The notes: generated by a model from the sequence alone, not told the origin. DNA of 64,000 nucleotides from an uncultured Clostridium sp. (GCA_947253885.1 CAMYAO010000005.1:62001-126000), one strand, 5' to 3'; positions 43,818-53,697 are shown, numbered from the stretch's first letter. Numbers and translations: made by a program.

Positions 43818-44795
43818 TTACAGGTCTTCTCTGACTTTCTTCTTTTCCCCTTCCTCTAAATGCATCATTCTTTTCGGAATATGACAATATCCTTCCGGAT
43901 TTTTATCCAGATAGTTCTGATGATATTCCTCTGCCGGAGAAAATAATTCAATCGGTACAAGTTCCACTGCCAATTTATGAGACAACGTCTCTTCCATCTT
44001 CTGATAAACCGGACGAATCTCAGATAGCTGTGATTCTCTAAGATAATAAATTCCGGTGCGATACTGAGTTCCGAAATCTCCACCCTGATGATTAACTGCA
44101 ACCGGATCAATTACCTGAAAATAAAAATCAAGAATCTCTCGCAGTGAAATCTCCTTTTTATTGAACACAACCTTTACGGTCTCCGCATGCCCGGTTTCCA
44201 GTTCACACACCTCTTGATAAGTCGGGCATATCCATGTCCCGTTCGCATATCCCACCGTAGTCTGTATCACACCTCGGAACTGTTTCAGAAATTTTTCCAA
44301 TCCCCAAAAGCACCCTCCTGCCAGATAAATCCCGTCAAAAGGTTCTTCAAACGATTCCTCTGCCGGCCAGAGTTCCCTTTTTAACTCTGTAAATCCGGCT
44401 TCTTCCATCTCCTCATATGAAATAAACCGTAATGCTGCAGAATTGATGCAGTAGCGAAGCCCTCCTTTTTCCTCCGGTCCGTCCGAAAAAACATGTCCAA
44501 GGTGAGAGTTGCCCACCATGCTTTTTACCTCGATACGCTCCATGCCGTAACCGGAATCCTTCCGATACTGCACTGCATTTCGACTCACACTGTTTGAAAA
44601 TGCAGGCCAACCGCAGCCGGAGTCGAACTTATCCTTAGAAGAGAACAAAACCTCTCCGCTTACAACGTCCACATAAATTCCTTTTTCAAAAAACTGATCA
44701 TACGCACCGGTAAACGGTCGCTCAGTTACCGCATTTTGTGTCACATCAAATGCCAATGCTCCGATTCTGTCTCGTAATTCTGATCTTTCTTTCAA
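43818..44795 (-). CDS. msrAB: Bifunctional methionine sulfoxide reductase MsrB-MsrA
   Basis: A 325-residue fusion. The N-terminal MsrB domain has FDSGCGWPAFSNSV and the catalytic Cys in GLRYCINSAALRFI. The C-terminal MsrA domain begins YLAGGCFWGLEKFLKQFRGV, with the catalytic Cys in GCFWG, and contains GHAETVKVVFN and FGTQYRTGIYYL. It reduces both R- and S-methionine sulfoxide. The order MsrB first is the less common one. The TTG start at 44795 has AAAGAGGTGTAAATA before it, just 3 nt after the LysR stop. Confidence 0.94.
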   Translation of the reverse strand: MKERSELRDRIGALAFDVTQNAVTERPFTGAYDQFFEKGIYVDVVSGEVLFSSKDKFDSGCGWPAFSNSVSRNAVQYRKDSGYGMERIEVKSMVGNSHLGHVFSDGPEEKGGLRYCINSAALRFISYEEMEEAGFTELKRELWPAEESFEEPFDGIYLAGGCFWGLEKFLKQFRGVIQTTVGYANGTWICPTYQEVCELETGHAETVKVVFNKKEISLREILDFYFQVIDPVAVNHQGGDFGTQYRTGIYYLRESQLSEIRPVYQKMEETLSHKLAVELVPIELFSPAEEYHQNYLDKNPEGYCHIPKRMMHLEEGEKKKVREDL

Positions 44796-44798
44796 TAT

Positions 44799-45698
44799 TT
44801 ACACCTCTTTTTCTCTGTGAAACAATTTAAAGTCTTCACATATTTCTCTATAGGTATCCCCATACATACTGTTCTTTTCCCATATAAATGCATAGTCATG
44901 CATCACATGAAAGTCTGCCAGCTTAATTTCTTTTAATATCTTTTGTTTTATCAGTTCTTCCGCCGCAGACCGAAACAAAAAAGTGATTCCCATATCCTGT
45001 TCCAGCATCTGCAAAATTGTGTGCATACCGCCTATTACAATCATTTTATCAAATTCTCTGATCGTATGGTTCAGCGCTTCCATATGTTTTTCCAATATTT
45101 CTCTGGTTCCGCTCCCTTCCTCTCTGATCAAAAGAGTTTCTTCCAGCAAATCTGCCAGTACCCTCGGCTTTTTCTTAAAATGGTGTGCCGCATTGCATAC
45201 CGGAATAAACGGTACCGTATCAAAAACCGCGGAATCAAATATTTCCCCGTCAAAATATCCTTCTACAATGGCAAAATTAATATTTCCCTCCCGGATTTCT
45301 TTTACCAAAACAGATGTATTGGAAATCTGCATACTGACATTCCACGAAGCATGCTTTCGAATAAAGGCCGATAACGGCTTTACCACCACATACTCCCCTA
45401 TTGTACGTGTTACTCCGAAATGCATAGGCATTGCCTCTTCCCGTGATTCATGCATGCGGTTTTGCAGCAGCAGCTCATCATTTCTGGAAATTCTGGAAGC
45501 TTCTTCCAACAATCTGCCTGCCCTGGTAAGAGATAGTTTCTTGTCTTTGTATAAAAAAAGCTTTGTCTGATAATACTTTTCCAAATATTGTATATGCTGG
45601 GTAACAGCCGGTTGTGTAATGTGCAATTCTTCAGCAGCCATCGTATAGTTCATAAGTCTGCATACCGTTAAAAATGTTTCAATTCTGAAATCAAGCAT
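44799..45698 (-). CDS. LysR-family transcriptional regulator
   Basis: A 299-residue LysR protein: helix-turn-helix NYTMAAEELHITQPAVTQHIQYLEKYYQ (residues about 17-44) and a periplasmic-binding-like effector domain. It is divergent from the YeiH exporter with an AT-rich intergenic region, the usual CysB/YeiE-like arrangement, so it probably controls yeiH. Its stop is 3 nt before the MsrBA start, suggesting possible joint transcription with the methionine sulfoxide reductase. Confidence 0.92.
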   Translation of the reverse strand: MLDFRIETFLTVCRLMNYTMAAEELHITQPAVTQHIQYLEKYYQTKLFLYKDKKLSLTRAGRLLEEASRISRNDELLLQNRMHESREEAMPMHFGVTRTIGEYVVVKPLSAFIRKHASWNVSMQISNTSVLVKEIREGNINFAIVEGYFDGEIFDSAVFDTVPFIPVCNAAHHFKKKPRVLADLLEETLLIREEGSGTREILEKHMEALNHTIREFDKMIVIGGMHTILQMLEQDMGITFLFRSAAEELIKQKILKEIKLADFHVMHDYAFIWEKNSMYGDTYREICEDFKLFHREKEV

Positions 45699-45812
45699 TC
45701 TCCCTCTCCATAATATAATTTTATCGGTTAATAATTTTTTATTATTTTATTTTATCATTAATGACTTCTATAATACAGTTATACGATAAAATTTAATTTG
45801 AAAGGGAAAATT

Positions 45813-46847
45813 ATGAAAAATGTAAAAGAAAAAATCCCGGGTTTTTTAGTTTGCCTTGCAATCTCTATTCCCGCATGGTTCCTGGGTAAAAAATTTCCGG
45901 TCATCGGAGGTCCCGTTATCTCTATTCTGATCGGAATGATCGTTGCTCTGTTTTGGAGTCCGAATGCCTCTTTTAAAACAGGCATCTCCTTTACTTCCAA
46001 AAAGATTCTTCAACTTGCAGTTATTCTATTGGGGTTCGGTCTGAATTTAAATGTAATCCTTATTACTGGAAAACAATCCCTGCCCATTATTGTATGCACG
46101 ATTGCCACTTCACTTATCATTGCCTTTGTCCTGCATAAGGTATTACACATTGAATCTAATATCAGCACTCTTATCGGTGTCGGCTCTTCTATCTGTGGAG
46201 GCTCCGCCGTTGCCGCAACAGCACCTGTGATCGATGCGGATGACAGCCAGGTGGCTCAGGCAATTTCTGTTATCTTTTTATTTAATGTAATTGCTGCTAT
46301 CCTGTTTCCGATCTTCGGACATTTTATCGGTTTCAACACGACTACGGGCGAATCCTTCGGTATCTTTGCAGGTACTGCCGTAAATGACACATCTTCCGTT
46401 ACCGCCACTGCCTCTACCTGGGACAGTATGTGGCATCTTGGAAGTCAGACACTGGATAAAGCGGTTACTGTAAAACTGACGCGAACACTTGCGATCATTC
46501 CGATTACCCTGTTTCTTGCTCTCTTTCGTGCAAAAACCTATCATTCCAAAGAACAGACAAACGGATTCAGTTTTAAAAGAGCCTTCCCTATGTTTATTCT
46601 CTGGTTTATCGTTGCTTCTGTTATCACGACAATCGCACTGCAACTCAATGTACCTGCTTCTGTCTTTGTTCCTTTAAAAGAATTGAGCAAATTCTTCATT
46701 GTGTTGGCAATGTCCGCCATCGGTCTCGGAAGCAATGTGGTAAAGCTGGTAAAAGAAGGAGGGAAACCGATTTTCCTCGGAGCCTGCTGCTGGGTCGGCA
46801 TTACCGCCGTCAGCCTTCTGATGCAACATGTCATGCACCTTTGGTAA
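45813..46847 (+). CDS. YeiH-family putative sulfate/sulfite exporter (UPF0324)
   Basis: About 344 residues with about ten spans. Typical motifs: GLNLNVI, STLIGVGSSICGGSAVAATAPVI and SVIFLFNVIAAILFPIFGH, then GTAVNDTSSVTATAS, characteristic of UPF0324. Family members are associated with LysR regulators and with sulfur compound export. The ATG at 45813 has GAAAGGGAAAA upstream, preferred over TTG at 45798. A terminator follows directly. Confidence 0.9.
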   Translation: MKNVKEKIPGFLVCLAISIPAWFLGKKFPVIGGPVISILIGMIVALFWSPNASFKTGISFTSKKILQLAVILLGFGLNLNVILITGKQSLPIIVCTIATSLIIAFVLHKVLHIESNISTLIGVGSSICGGSAVAATAPVIDADDSQVAQAISVIFLFNVIAAILFPIFGHFIGFNTTTGESFGIFAGTAVNDTSSVTATASTWDSMWHLGSQTLDKAVTVKLTRTLAIIPITLFLALFRAKTYHSKEQTNGFSFKRAFPMFILWFIVASVITTIALQLNVPASVFVPLKELSKFFIVLAMSAIGLGSNVVKLVKEGGKPIFLGACCWVGITAVSLLMQHVMHLW

Positions 46848-46852
46848 TTATA

Positions 46853-46897
46853 AAATGCAATATCGGAACTCCCGACAGATTCCGATATTGCATTTTT
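46853..46897. terminator. Bidirectional terminator between yeiH and the B12-controlled importer
   Basis: AATGCAATATCGGAA and TTCCGATATTGCATTTTTT pair over about 15 bp, with T-runs for both convergent transcripts. Confidence 0.85.
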
Positions 46898-48501
46898 TAT
46901 TTTATGTAAAAAGCGGCCTCTCTTAAATTCCTCACCAGTTCATTCCGACTCTGCTCCAAAATATACTCCGCTTCTCCTATCTGTACAATCTCCCCGTTTT
47001 CCACTACCATTACACGATCTGCTACTGCGCGCATTACTGCAAGATCATGCGTAATAAACAATACAGATAATCCGTATTTTCTCTTTAATCGTCTCAACAT
47101 CTGTAAAATCTGATTTTGAACAGATACATCTAATGCCGATACAATTTCATCCGCCACCAATACATCCGGAGACATTACCAGTGCTCTGGCCAATGCGATT
47201 CTCTGCAGCTGCCCGCCGGAGAACTCCCCCGGATACCGGTCAAGACAACGCTCCGTCAGACCGCAATCTTTACACACCTGTTTTACCATATTCCTCTTAT
47301 CTCTTATGGAACGCTTCGACTCCCAAATCTTAAGCGGCTCCATTAAAAGATCTAATATCTTTTTCCCGGGATCCAAACAATCAAACGGGTTTTGAAATAC
47401 CATCTGTATCTCTTTTCGAAACGGGCGATACCCCCTGTCCGTCAAATGATCAATACGCTTTTCCCGATAGTAAATCTCTCCCGAATCAGGTGACAGTAAA
47501 CCTAAAATCATTTTTGCCAAAGTTGATTTTCCGCATCCTGATACCCCGAGAACGCCCAGAATTTCTCCCTGATACAACTGAAAAGAAACTGTATTCAATA
47601 TTTTTTTATTAGAAAAATATTTATCGACCTTTTCTATTCGGAGCACTTCCTCCTCTTGTGCCAACAGTACATTTTCCTTTCGCCTCTTTTTATAAAGCTT
47701 TTTGGTCTCACCTAACAGATGTCGGGCAATATCTGTTTTCGGATGTTTCAGAATCTCTTCCACTTTTCCGCTTTCGACCAATTCCCCGGCTTTCATAATA
47801 GCAACATGTGTACAAAGCTTCTGAATAATCCCCGGATTATGACTGATATAAAGCAGTGTCATTTGGCACTGTCTGCAGATATTCTCAATATACTCTATTA
47901 ATTTTCTCTGATTCACACTATCCAAAGAAGTTGTCGGCTCGTCTGCAATCAAAATATCCGCATTGGATTCCAACGCCATTGCAATCGCTATCCTCTGCTT
48001 CATACCTCCGGATAATTGATGCGGATATTTTTTCAAAATGTCCCTATCATTCATTAAACCGAACTGCTTCAATCGTTCTTGAAAATGGAGATCCAGTCTC
48101 TGTCTTTTTTTCTCCGGATGATGAAAAAGTACCGTTTCTTTCCACTGATGTTCTATTGTCTCAAACGGATTCAATGCATTAATTGAATCCTGTAAGATCA
48201 TTGCCAGCCTCTTGGCACATACCGCTCTTCGTTTCCGGTAAGGCTGAGCAAGCAACTCCATACACTGATCCCGGTCTGTCAACTGTATACTTCCGGTTGT
48301 TTCGATACTCTGTTCCGGCAACAGAGAAGCCAAAGCATAGAGCAGCATGCTCTTCCCTGCTCCAGATTCCCCTGTAATCCCCCAGCGTTCTCCTTTTTTT
48401 ACAGAAATAGAAATATCCTTTAAAATTTCAGTTGTCACTTTATTTTGTTTCAGGGACAGAGAAAAATTTGTCACTTCTATTACATTGGAATCATCAGTCA
48501 T
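46897..48501 (-). CDS. Fused Dpp/Nik-type ABC ATPases of the cobalamin-controlled importer
   Basis: A 534-residue fusion of two ATPases. First: Walker A GESGAGKS, signature LSGGMKQR, Walker B ILIADEPTTSLD. Second: Walker A GVSGCGKST, signature FSGGQLQR, Walker B VLVADEIVSALD (Ile replaces the usual Pro) and H-loop FITHDLAVM. ATG at 48501 overlaps the C permease by 8 nt. Being shorter than the other fusion here (about 604), it lacks much of the linker between halves. Confidence 0.92.
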   Translation of the reverse strand: MTDDSNVIEVTNFSLSLKQNKVTTEILKDISISVKKGERWGITGESGAGKSMLLYALASLLPEQSIETTGSIQLTDRDQCMELLAQPYRKRRAVCAKRLAMILQDSINALNPFETIEHQWKETVLFHHPEKKRQRLDLHFQERLKQFGLMNDRDILKKYPHQLSGGMKQRIAIAMALESNADILIADEPTTSLDSVNQRKLIEYIENICRQCQMTLLYISHNPGIIQKLCTHVAIMKAGELVESGKVEEILKHPKTDIARHLLGETKKLYKKRRKENVLLAQEEEVLRIEKVDKYFSNKKILNTVSFQLYQGEILGVLGVSGCGKSTLAKMILGLLSPDSGEIYYREKRIDHLTDRGYRPFRKEIQMVFQNPFDCLDPGKKILDLLMEPLKIWESKRSIRDKRNMVKQVCKDCGLTERCLDRYPGEFSGGQLQRIALARALVMSPDVLVADEIVSALDVSVQNQILQMLRRLKRKYGLSVLFITHDLAVMRAVADRVMVVENGEIVQIGEAEYILEQSRNELVRNLREAAFYIK

Positions 48502-49294
48502 AAATTGTCTTCTCCTCTTCTTTTTGTACCCCTACATCAAATATAAAATGCAACAATAATATAAACACTGCAATTGCAAGTGTCGGATACAGAATCAATC
48601 TCGGGCAGGTCGTAACATAGACCCTGTACTGATACAGAAGGGTTCCCCAATCTGGATTTGTCACATCACATCCCAACCCGATAAACGCCAATCCGGAATA
48701 TTGTGCAATTACATTTCCCGATTTATTTCCTGCAAAGACGAACAGCTGACGATAAATATTCGGTAACACATGACCGAACATAATCTGAATATTATTTAAG
48801 CCGACCACTTTTTCCGCATAAATAAATTCCCGGCTGCAGACACTTTCCGAAAGATCATACGCCTGATTGATATAATCACCGATATTTCCGATCCCGAACA
48901 AGATTCCCGCTACCACCGGGTGAAATCCGAACAGAGCGGAAAATATCATTGCCATCACAAACGTCGGCACAATCAACGAAATATCTGCAAAAAACTGTAT
49001 ACATACTCGCAGACTCTTTCCCAAGAAAGCTTCTGCCATTCCTAAAAAACTTCCTGCCGTAAATGAGATCAAACCTGATATTCCGACTACAAACAATGTT
49101 CGGAATCCGCCTTCCACAATCAAAGAATATACATCTCTTCCCAAATTGTCGGTTCCGAGCCAATGCGCCGCAGAACTTTCCGCAAATGCATTCGCAATAT
49201 CTGTATGCAAAATATTCTGTCTCGGTGTTGCCACCATAAATATCAGTAATAAAATAAAAAGGATTATCGGTACCTGATTCTTTCTTGTTGTCAT
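48494..49294 (-). CDS. Opp/Dpp/Nik-type ABC permease (C subunit), cobalamin-controlled importer
   Basis: About 266 residues starting MTTRKNQVPIILFILLLIFMV, with the DppC motif WLGTDNLGRDVYSLIVEGGFRT and about six membrane spans. The ATG at 49294 overlaps the B-subunit stop by ATGA and has AGGAGGAG upstream, so the longer N-terminus (start at 49354) is not adopted. Confidence 0.9.
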   Translation of the reverse strand: MTTRKNQVPIILFILLLIFMVATPRQNILHTDIANAFAESSAAHWLGTDNLGRDVYSLIVEGGFRTLFVVGISGLISFTAGSFLGMAEAFLGKSLRVCIQFFADISLIVPTFVMAMIFSALFGFHPVVAGILFGIGNIGDYINQAYDLSESVCSREFIYAEKVVGLNNIQIMFGHVLPNIYRQLFVFAGNKSGNVIAQYSGLAFIGLGCDVTNPDWGTLLYQYRVYVTTCPRLILYPTLAIAVFILLLHFIFDVGVQKEEEKTIYD

Positions 49295-50214
49295 TTTCTC
49301 CTCCTCACATCTAATCGATATAACAGGATCTGAAACATAACATGAATCAGACACATCCAGATCACTACTACTAATATATACGTCTGTAAAACCGCATAGT
49401 CTGCATTTTTCATACTATTTACTAAAAAAAAGCTGATCCCCGGAATTCCGAATGCAAATTCCAGTACGGTACTTCCTCCGAACACAGTTGCAAAACTGCC
49501 TGTAATCGCAGAGAGCAGATGGCATACAACCGGCTTATATGCCTGTGTAAGCAATACCCGATTCTTTTCAAATCCTCTTGAAACGGAAAATCGAACATAG
49601 CTTTTTGACATTTCCTCCCGAAATGCTTTTTTCACCACACGACTCAAGCTTCCCATACGATAGACCGCCATTATTAAAATTGCCGCAATCAGAGCACATC
49701 CGCTGTTTCCGGAAAAAAACTTTATAATTCCTAAACGGACACTCAAAAAATAAATAATCAAAATAGAAGATATAAAACTCGGAACAGACTGTGTCAAAAC
49801 AGATAAAAACGATGTCAGTCTGTCGCAAACTCCCTTACTGTGGATTGCCGCACGATAACCGAGAAAAAAGGATATGACTGCCGAAAGCAGGATCCCGATC
49901 ATACCTATGCTGATCGAGTACGGTAATTTCTGAAGAAATTGTTCTTTGATATCCAAATGTGCATATAAAGAATAACCCCAATCCCCCCTGAAAAATCGCC
50001 CCAGCCATTCAAAATACTGAACTGCAGCCGATCGGTCCAATCCCATCTGTTTGGTAACATATTCTATATTTTCTTCAGTATGAGGCAGATTGAAATTCAT
50101 CAGCCAGTGTTCCGCCGGACTGATCGGCATCATACGCACTAACCCAAAAATCAAAACCGATACGGCTCCGAAAAGAATTCCCCACTTCAATAAAAAAATA
50201 AGCCATTTTTTCAT
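49291..50214 (-). CDS. Opp/Dpp/Nik-type ABC permease (B subunit), cobalamin-controlled importer
   Basis: About 307 residues with TM1 WLIFLLKWGILFGAVSVLIFGLV and the following MMPISPAEHWLM region, plus an EAA-like VLLTQAYKPVVCHLL loop. The ATG at 50214 lies after AGGAAGTTGTGT; an upstream start (50283) has no ribosome site. A hairpin between this gene and the binding-protein gene may lower permease expression relative to binding protein. Confidence 0.9.
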   Translation of the reverse strand: MKKWLIFLLKWGILFGAVSVLIFGLVRMMPISPAEHWLMNFNLPHTEENIEYVTKQMGLDRSAAVQYFEWLGRFFRGDWGYSLYAHLDIKEQFLQKLPYSISIGMIGILLSAVISFFLGYRAAIHSKGVCDRLTSFLSVLTQSVPSFISSILIIYFLSVRLGIIKFFSGNSGCALIAAILIMAVYRMGSLSRVVKKAFREEMSKSYVRFSVSRGFEKNRVLLTQAYKPVVCHLLSAITGSFATVFGGSTVLEFAFGIPGISFFLVNSMKNADYAVLQTYILVVVIWMCLIHVMFQILLYRLDVRRRK

Positions 50215-50334
50215 ACACAACTTCCTAAATAAACTAATCAGCAAAACTGCTTCATTTGTTTCCCGATTGTACGCATTTGTCAAGGTGGCAGCTGAAAACT
50301 ATGCCTTCAGTTACCTGATTTTTATCATCGCAAA

Positions 50335-50371
50335 TTCAAAAAACCTTCGGCCCGTTTACAGACCGAAGGTT
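50335..50371 (-). terminator. Intra-operon hairpin after the binding-protein gene
   Basis: AACCTTCGG and CCGAAGGTT flank a 12-nt loop, followed by TTTTTTGAA on the minus strand. It could be a partial terminator that gives more binding protein than permease. Confidence 0.7.
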
Positions 50372-50383
50372 ACAAATCTTATA

Positions 50384-51904
50384 TTACCGCAATCCCAACT
50401 GATCATTTACTACATAATAATCTCCGCAATACGGCTCATAATTCGCCAGTTTATCCGATACGGCAATATGCCACTGAGGATCTATCAGATAGATTACCGG
50501 TAAATCCGTTGCCACCATCTTTTGTACCTGTTTTGCCAGCTGATTTCTCTTTGCTCCTTCCGGCAGTGTTCCCATCTGATCTAACAGATGATCCACCCTT
50601 GTATTATGATATCCGTTATGATTTTTTCCTTCTCCGGTTCGGAAAAACTGATTCAATGCATAGGCAGGTTCTCCTGTCGGTGCCGTATGCTGGGCATAGA
50701 ATGCGATATCATACTTTCCGGAAGCTAACACCGTATCAATTCCATCTACAATTTTTGTTTTCACTGCAATTCCGATCTTATCCAATTGATCTGTCGCAAG
50801 CTGCATTAAAACTTTCAAATCCGGTCTGGAAGGATATGTAACTAATTCTAAAGTAAGCTTCTTTCCGTCTTTATCCAGATATCCGTCTTTATCGGAATCA
50901 CGATAACCGGCTTCTTTTAATGCCTTTTTTGCAGCATCTATATCGGTTGTTTCTTTTACATTTCCTGCAAAATCATAATATTGTGCAAAAAATCCGTTCG
51001 CAATTCTCCCTCCTTTCAGGGCAGCAGTCATATTACTGCGGTTCATTGCCTGATTGATTGCCTGACGTACTTTTAAATTACCCAAAGGTCCTTTTTTCAT
51101 ATTTACGATTGCAAAATACTGATAACCCGCATTCATAGTTTTAACAGTCCGACCGGATTTCTCCAGAGAGGCAGCTGTTTCCGGTGTCACTGTAAATGCC
51201 ATATCAATTTCTCCCGACTCAAATGCCGTTTTCATTGTCGCCTCATCTGCAAACGCTTTCAAAGTGACCGCCGGACGCTTCTTCGCATTTTGATCATAGT
51301 AAGGATTCGGTGTCAATTCCATAACAGTTCCGGGTGTCAGTTTCTTAAGCATATACGGCCCCGTAAATACATATTGTTTTGCTCCGACCTTTTTATAAAC
51401 TACATTGGTCCACTCACACAACACAGATTTCATTACAGTTGTCTCTCGTTTAGTACTCAATTTTACCGAAAGCTTTCCGACCGGTTTGGCTGTAATTACA
51501 CCGACAGAAGCCGTCGCCATCTTATTATGCTTCATAATATCATTAATACATGATGCAATTGCTTTTGCATCTACAGCCGAGCCGTCCGAGAATTTCATTC
51601 CGTTTTTTAATTTCAACATCCAGGTTGTCTTATTTTCTTTTGTAACCGATTTTGCAAGATGAGAAACCAATTTTCCGTTCTTATCCTGTTTATACAAAGT
51701 CTCTGAAATTCCGTCCGCGGTAAGAGACCACGGATCTCCGTTATTGGTCGGATCTACACTGTTGACTACACTTGTTAGCCCGATTGTCATTCCCGAATTC
51801 GAAGAATCCGCTTTTTTTGCAGTTGTTTTGCAACCTGCAAAAGCTGTTACTGTTACCGCTGCCAATCCACATACAGCCAGTCTTTTTTTTCTACTGTTTT
51901 TCAT
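50384..51904 (-). CDS. Family 5 solute-binding lipoprotein under cobalamin riboswitch
   Basis: About 506 residues: signal peptide LAVCGLAAVTVTAFAGC (lipobox FAGC), then an SBP_bac_5 domain with MTIGLTSVVNSVDPTNNGDPWSLT and GMKFSDGSAVDAKAIA, ending VVNDQLGLR. The ATG at 51904 follows GGAGGAAATGT; the longer frame runs through the riboswitch terminator and is not real. Control by a B12 riboswitch suggests the ligand is cobalt, nickel or a corrinoid-linked solute rather than peptides. Confidence 0.92.
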   Translation of the reverse strand: MKNSRKKRLAVCGLAAVTVTAFAGCKTTAKKADSSNSGMTIGLTSVVNSVDPTNNGDPWSLTADGISETLYKQDKNGKLVSHLAKSVTKENKTTWMLKLKNGMKFSDGSAVDAKAIASCINDIMKHNKMATASVGVITAKPVGKLSVKLSTKRETTVMKSVLCEWTNVVYKKVGAKQYVFTGPYMLKKLTPGTVMELTPNPYYDQNAKKRPAVTLKAFADEATMKTAFESGEIDMAFTVTPETAASLEKSGRTVKTMNAGYQYFAIVNMKKGPLGNLKVRQAINQAMNRSNMTAALKGGRIANGFFAQYYDFAGNVKETTDIDAAKKALKEAGYRDSDKDGYLDKDGKKLTLELVTYPSRPDLKVLMQLATDQLDKIGIAVKTKIVDGIDTVLASGKYDIAFYAQHTAPTGEPAYALNQFFRTGEGKNHNGYHNTRVDHLLDQMGTLPEGAKRNQLAKQVQKMVATDLPVIYLIDPQWHIAVSDKLANYEPYCGDYYVVNDQLGLR

Positions 51905-51934
51905 ACATTTCCTCCTTCTCCCTGTTTCTCCAAT

Positions 51935-51962
51935 AAAAAAAATCCCCGTATTGTTACGGAGA
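51935..51962 (-). terminator. Terminator of the cobalamin riboswitch expression platform
   Basis: TCTCCGTA-acaa-TACGGGGA forms an 8-bp stem with one G-U on the minus strand, followed by eight T residues, just before the binding-protein ribosome site. Confidence 0.85.
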
Positions 51963-52126
51963 CTATGAAAAAAATAGGGTACACAAAAAAGAATGCCGTT
52001 TGCGACACTCAACACCCCGAGTGCATACTGTAACTGCTTTCATTATACACAGATGCCCCTCACACACGGAGTAATTTTTCATGCTTGTTTGTTATCCATA
52101 TTATACATCGTAACGATAAATAACAA

Positions 52127-52283
52127 ATTGTAAGCAGGTCTCCTGACTTATGGCAATCATTTTATAAACCTTCCCGATTTTCCTCAGTGGTATTCTTATA
52201 AAAAATCCAAATACAGTTGCGAGACAGCACAGGATTCTCACCTGTTTCCCTCTTCACAGAGCCTATTACTCTGCACTTACAAT
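52127..52283 (-). promoter_or_regulatory. Cobalamin (B12) riboswitch
   Basis: On the minus strand the hallmark B12-box AAGTCAGGAGACCTGCTT is present (about 52151-52133), with AAGAGGGAAACAGGTGAGAA, CTCGCAACTGT and ACCACTGAGG upstream, and GGGAAGG before the B12-box. The paired closing stem ATTGTAAG/CTTACAAT marks the ends. Cobalamin binding would favour the terminator at 51935 and shut off the importer. Confidence 0.96.
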
Positions 52284-52297
52284 CAATTGTCTTTATC

Positions 52298-52326
52298 AGA
52301 GTAGCACAGTCGTTTTTCTATTTCAA
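52298..52326 (-). promoter_or_regulatory. Promoter of the cobalamin-controlled operon
   Basis: TTGAAA (52326-52321), 17 nt, TACTCT (52303-52298) on the minus strand, directly before the riboswitch. Confidence 0.65.
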
Positions 52327-52635
52327 CCTAAAATACTGCCCTTTTTGATTATCATTATGCTTTATTACATCGTTTTTTTATATATTTCTCATGTTTCGTA
52401 TTTGTATATAATATATGATGCTTTAGACTTTTAATTGTCTATATTTTGACAAGTATTTTTCAGTCTTCTTCATATTGACGAATTTTATTCGTGCAATATA
52501 ACAAAATTCCCCTTATTTTTTGTTAATAGTTCTGAAAATCTTATCTGTTCTACTTTCTCATATCTTATATCTGTTGGTTCATGTTATAATTTTGTCAAAT
52601 AAACGAGACTGATACAATACAAAGGAGGTAATTGT
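52327..52635. other. AT-rich intergenic region before the alcohol dehydrogenase
   Basis: No gene. It includes a TATAAT (52585-52590) near the dehydrogenase start and an AAAGGAGG ribosome site at 52621-52628. No strong -35 was identified. Confidence 0.5.
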
Positions 52636-53697
52636 ATGAAGGGTTATGCAATGTTAAAAATCGGCGAATCCGGATGGATTGAAAAAGATCGTCCGAAATG
52701 TGGTCCTATGGATGCCATTTGTACCCCGTTGGCAGTTGCGATCTGTACTTCCGACGTACACACTCTGTGGGAAGGTGCAATCGGCGATCGTCACGATATG
52801 ATCCTCGGACATGAGTGTTCTGCTGAAGTGGTCGAAGTCGGTGAATTGGTAAAAGATTTTAAACCGGGAGATCGTGTGCTGGTTCCTGCTATTACACCTG
52901 ACTGGAACTCTTTGGAAGCTCAGGCAGGATATTCCATGCATTCAGGCGGAATGCTTGCAGGCTGGAAGTTCTCAAACTTCAAAGACGGTGTTTTTTCTGA
53001 GTATTTCCATGTAAACGATGCAGACGGAAATCTGGCACTTATGCCGGAAGGAATGGATCCTGTAGATGCCTGTATTCTCTCCGATATGGTTCCGACCGGA
53101 TTCCATGGTGTAGAATTAGCAGATATTCAGTTCGGTGACTCCGTTCTGGTTATCGGTATCGGTCCGGTAGGATTGATGTCGGTTGCAGGCTCCGCACTGC
53201 GCGGTGCCAGCCGGATTATTGCAGTCGGTACCAGACCTGTCTGTGTAGAAGCCGCAAAAGCATACGGTGCTACCGATTTCATCAGCTATAAAAACGGCTC
53301 TATCGAAGATCAGGTGCTGGCTATGACTGATGGAAAAGGAGTAGATAAGATTGTAATTGCAGGCGGTAGTGTTGATACATTTGCATCTGCTGTAAAATGC
53401 TTAAAACCGGGTGGAAAAATCGGAAATGTAAACTATCTGGGAAGCGGAACCACCATTGATATCCCTCGTGTAGAATGGGGTGTTGGAATGGGGCACAAGA
53501 TGATCAATGGCGGTCTGATGCCCGGCGGACGTCTTCGTATGGAAAAATTAAGTTCTCTTGTAACTGCCGGAAAATTAGATCTTCATAAAGAAGTTACACA
53601 TGTATTTGACGGATGGGAACATTTGGAAGAGGCACTTTTCCTTATGAAAGACAAACCTGCAGAATTGATCAAACCGGTCGTACGTATTAAAAAATAA
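52636..53697 (+). CDS. NADP(H)-dependent zinc secondary alcohol dehydrogenase
   Basis: A 353-residue medium-chain dehydrogenase of the Clostridium/Thermoanaerobacter isopropanol type. Catalytic zinc ligands: Cys37 in AICTSDVHTL, His59 in LGHECSAEVVEVG and Asp about 150 in ILSDMVPTGFHG. The Rossmann loop VIGIGPVGLMSVAG is followed by GTRPVCVEAAKAYG, the NADP-preferring pattern. It interconverts secondary alcohols and ketones such as acetone and isopropanol. The structural four-Cys zinc site is absent, as in the family. It starts after AAAGGAGGTAATTGT. Confidence 0.95.
   Translation: MKGYAMLKIGESGWIEKDRPKCGPMDAICTPLAVAICTSDVHTLWEGAIGDRHDMILGHECSAEVVEVGELVKDFKPGDRVLVPAITPDWNSLEAQAGYSMHSGGMLAGWKFSNFKDGVFSEYFHVNDADGNLALMPEGMDPVDACILSDMVPTGFHGVELADIQFGDSVLVIGIGPVGLMSVAGSALRGASRIIAVGTRPVCVEAAKAYGATDFISYKNGSIEDQVLAMTDGKGVDKIVIAGGSVDTFASAVKCLKPGGKIGNVNYLGSGTTIDIPRVEWGVGMGHKMINGGLMPGGRLRMEKLSSLVTAGKLDLHKEVTHVFDGWEHLEEALFLMKDKPAELIKPVVRIKK

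Noticed and set aside
50384..52015. Extended N-terminus of the cobalamin-controlled binding protein
   Set aside because: The extension would run through the riboswitch terminator and lacks a signal peptide.
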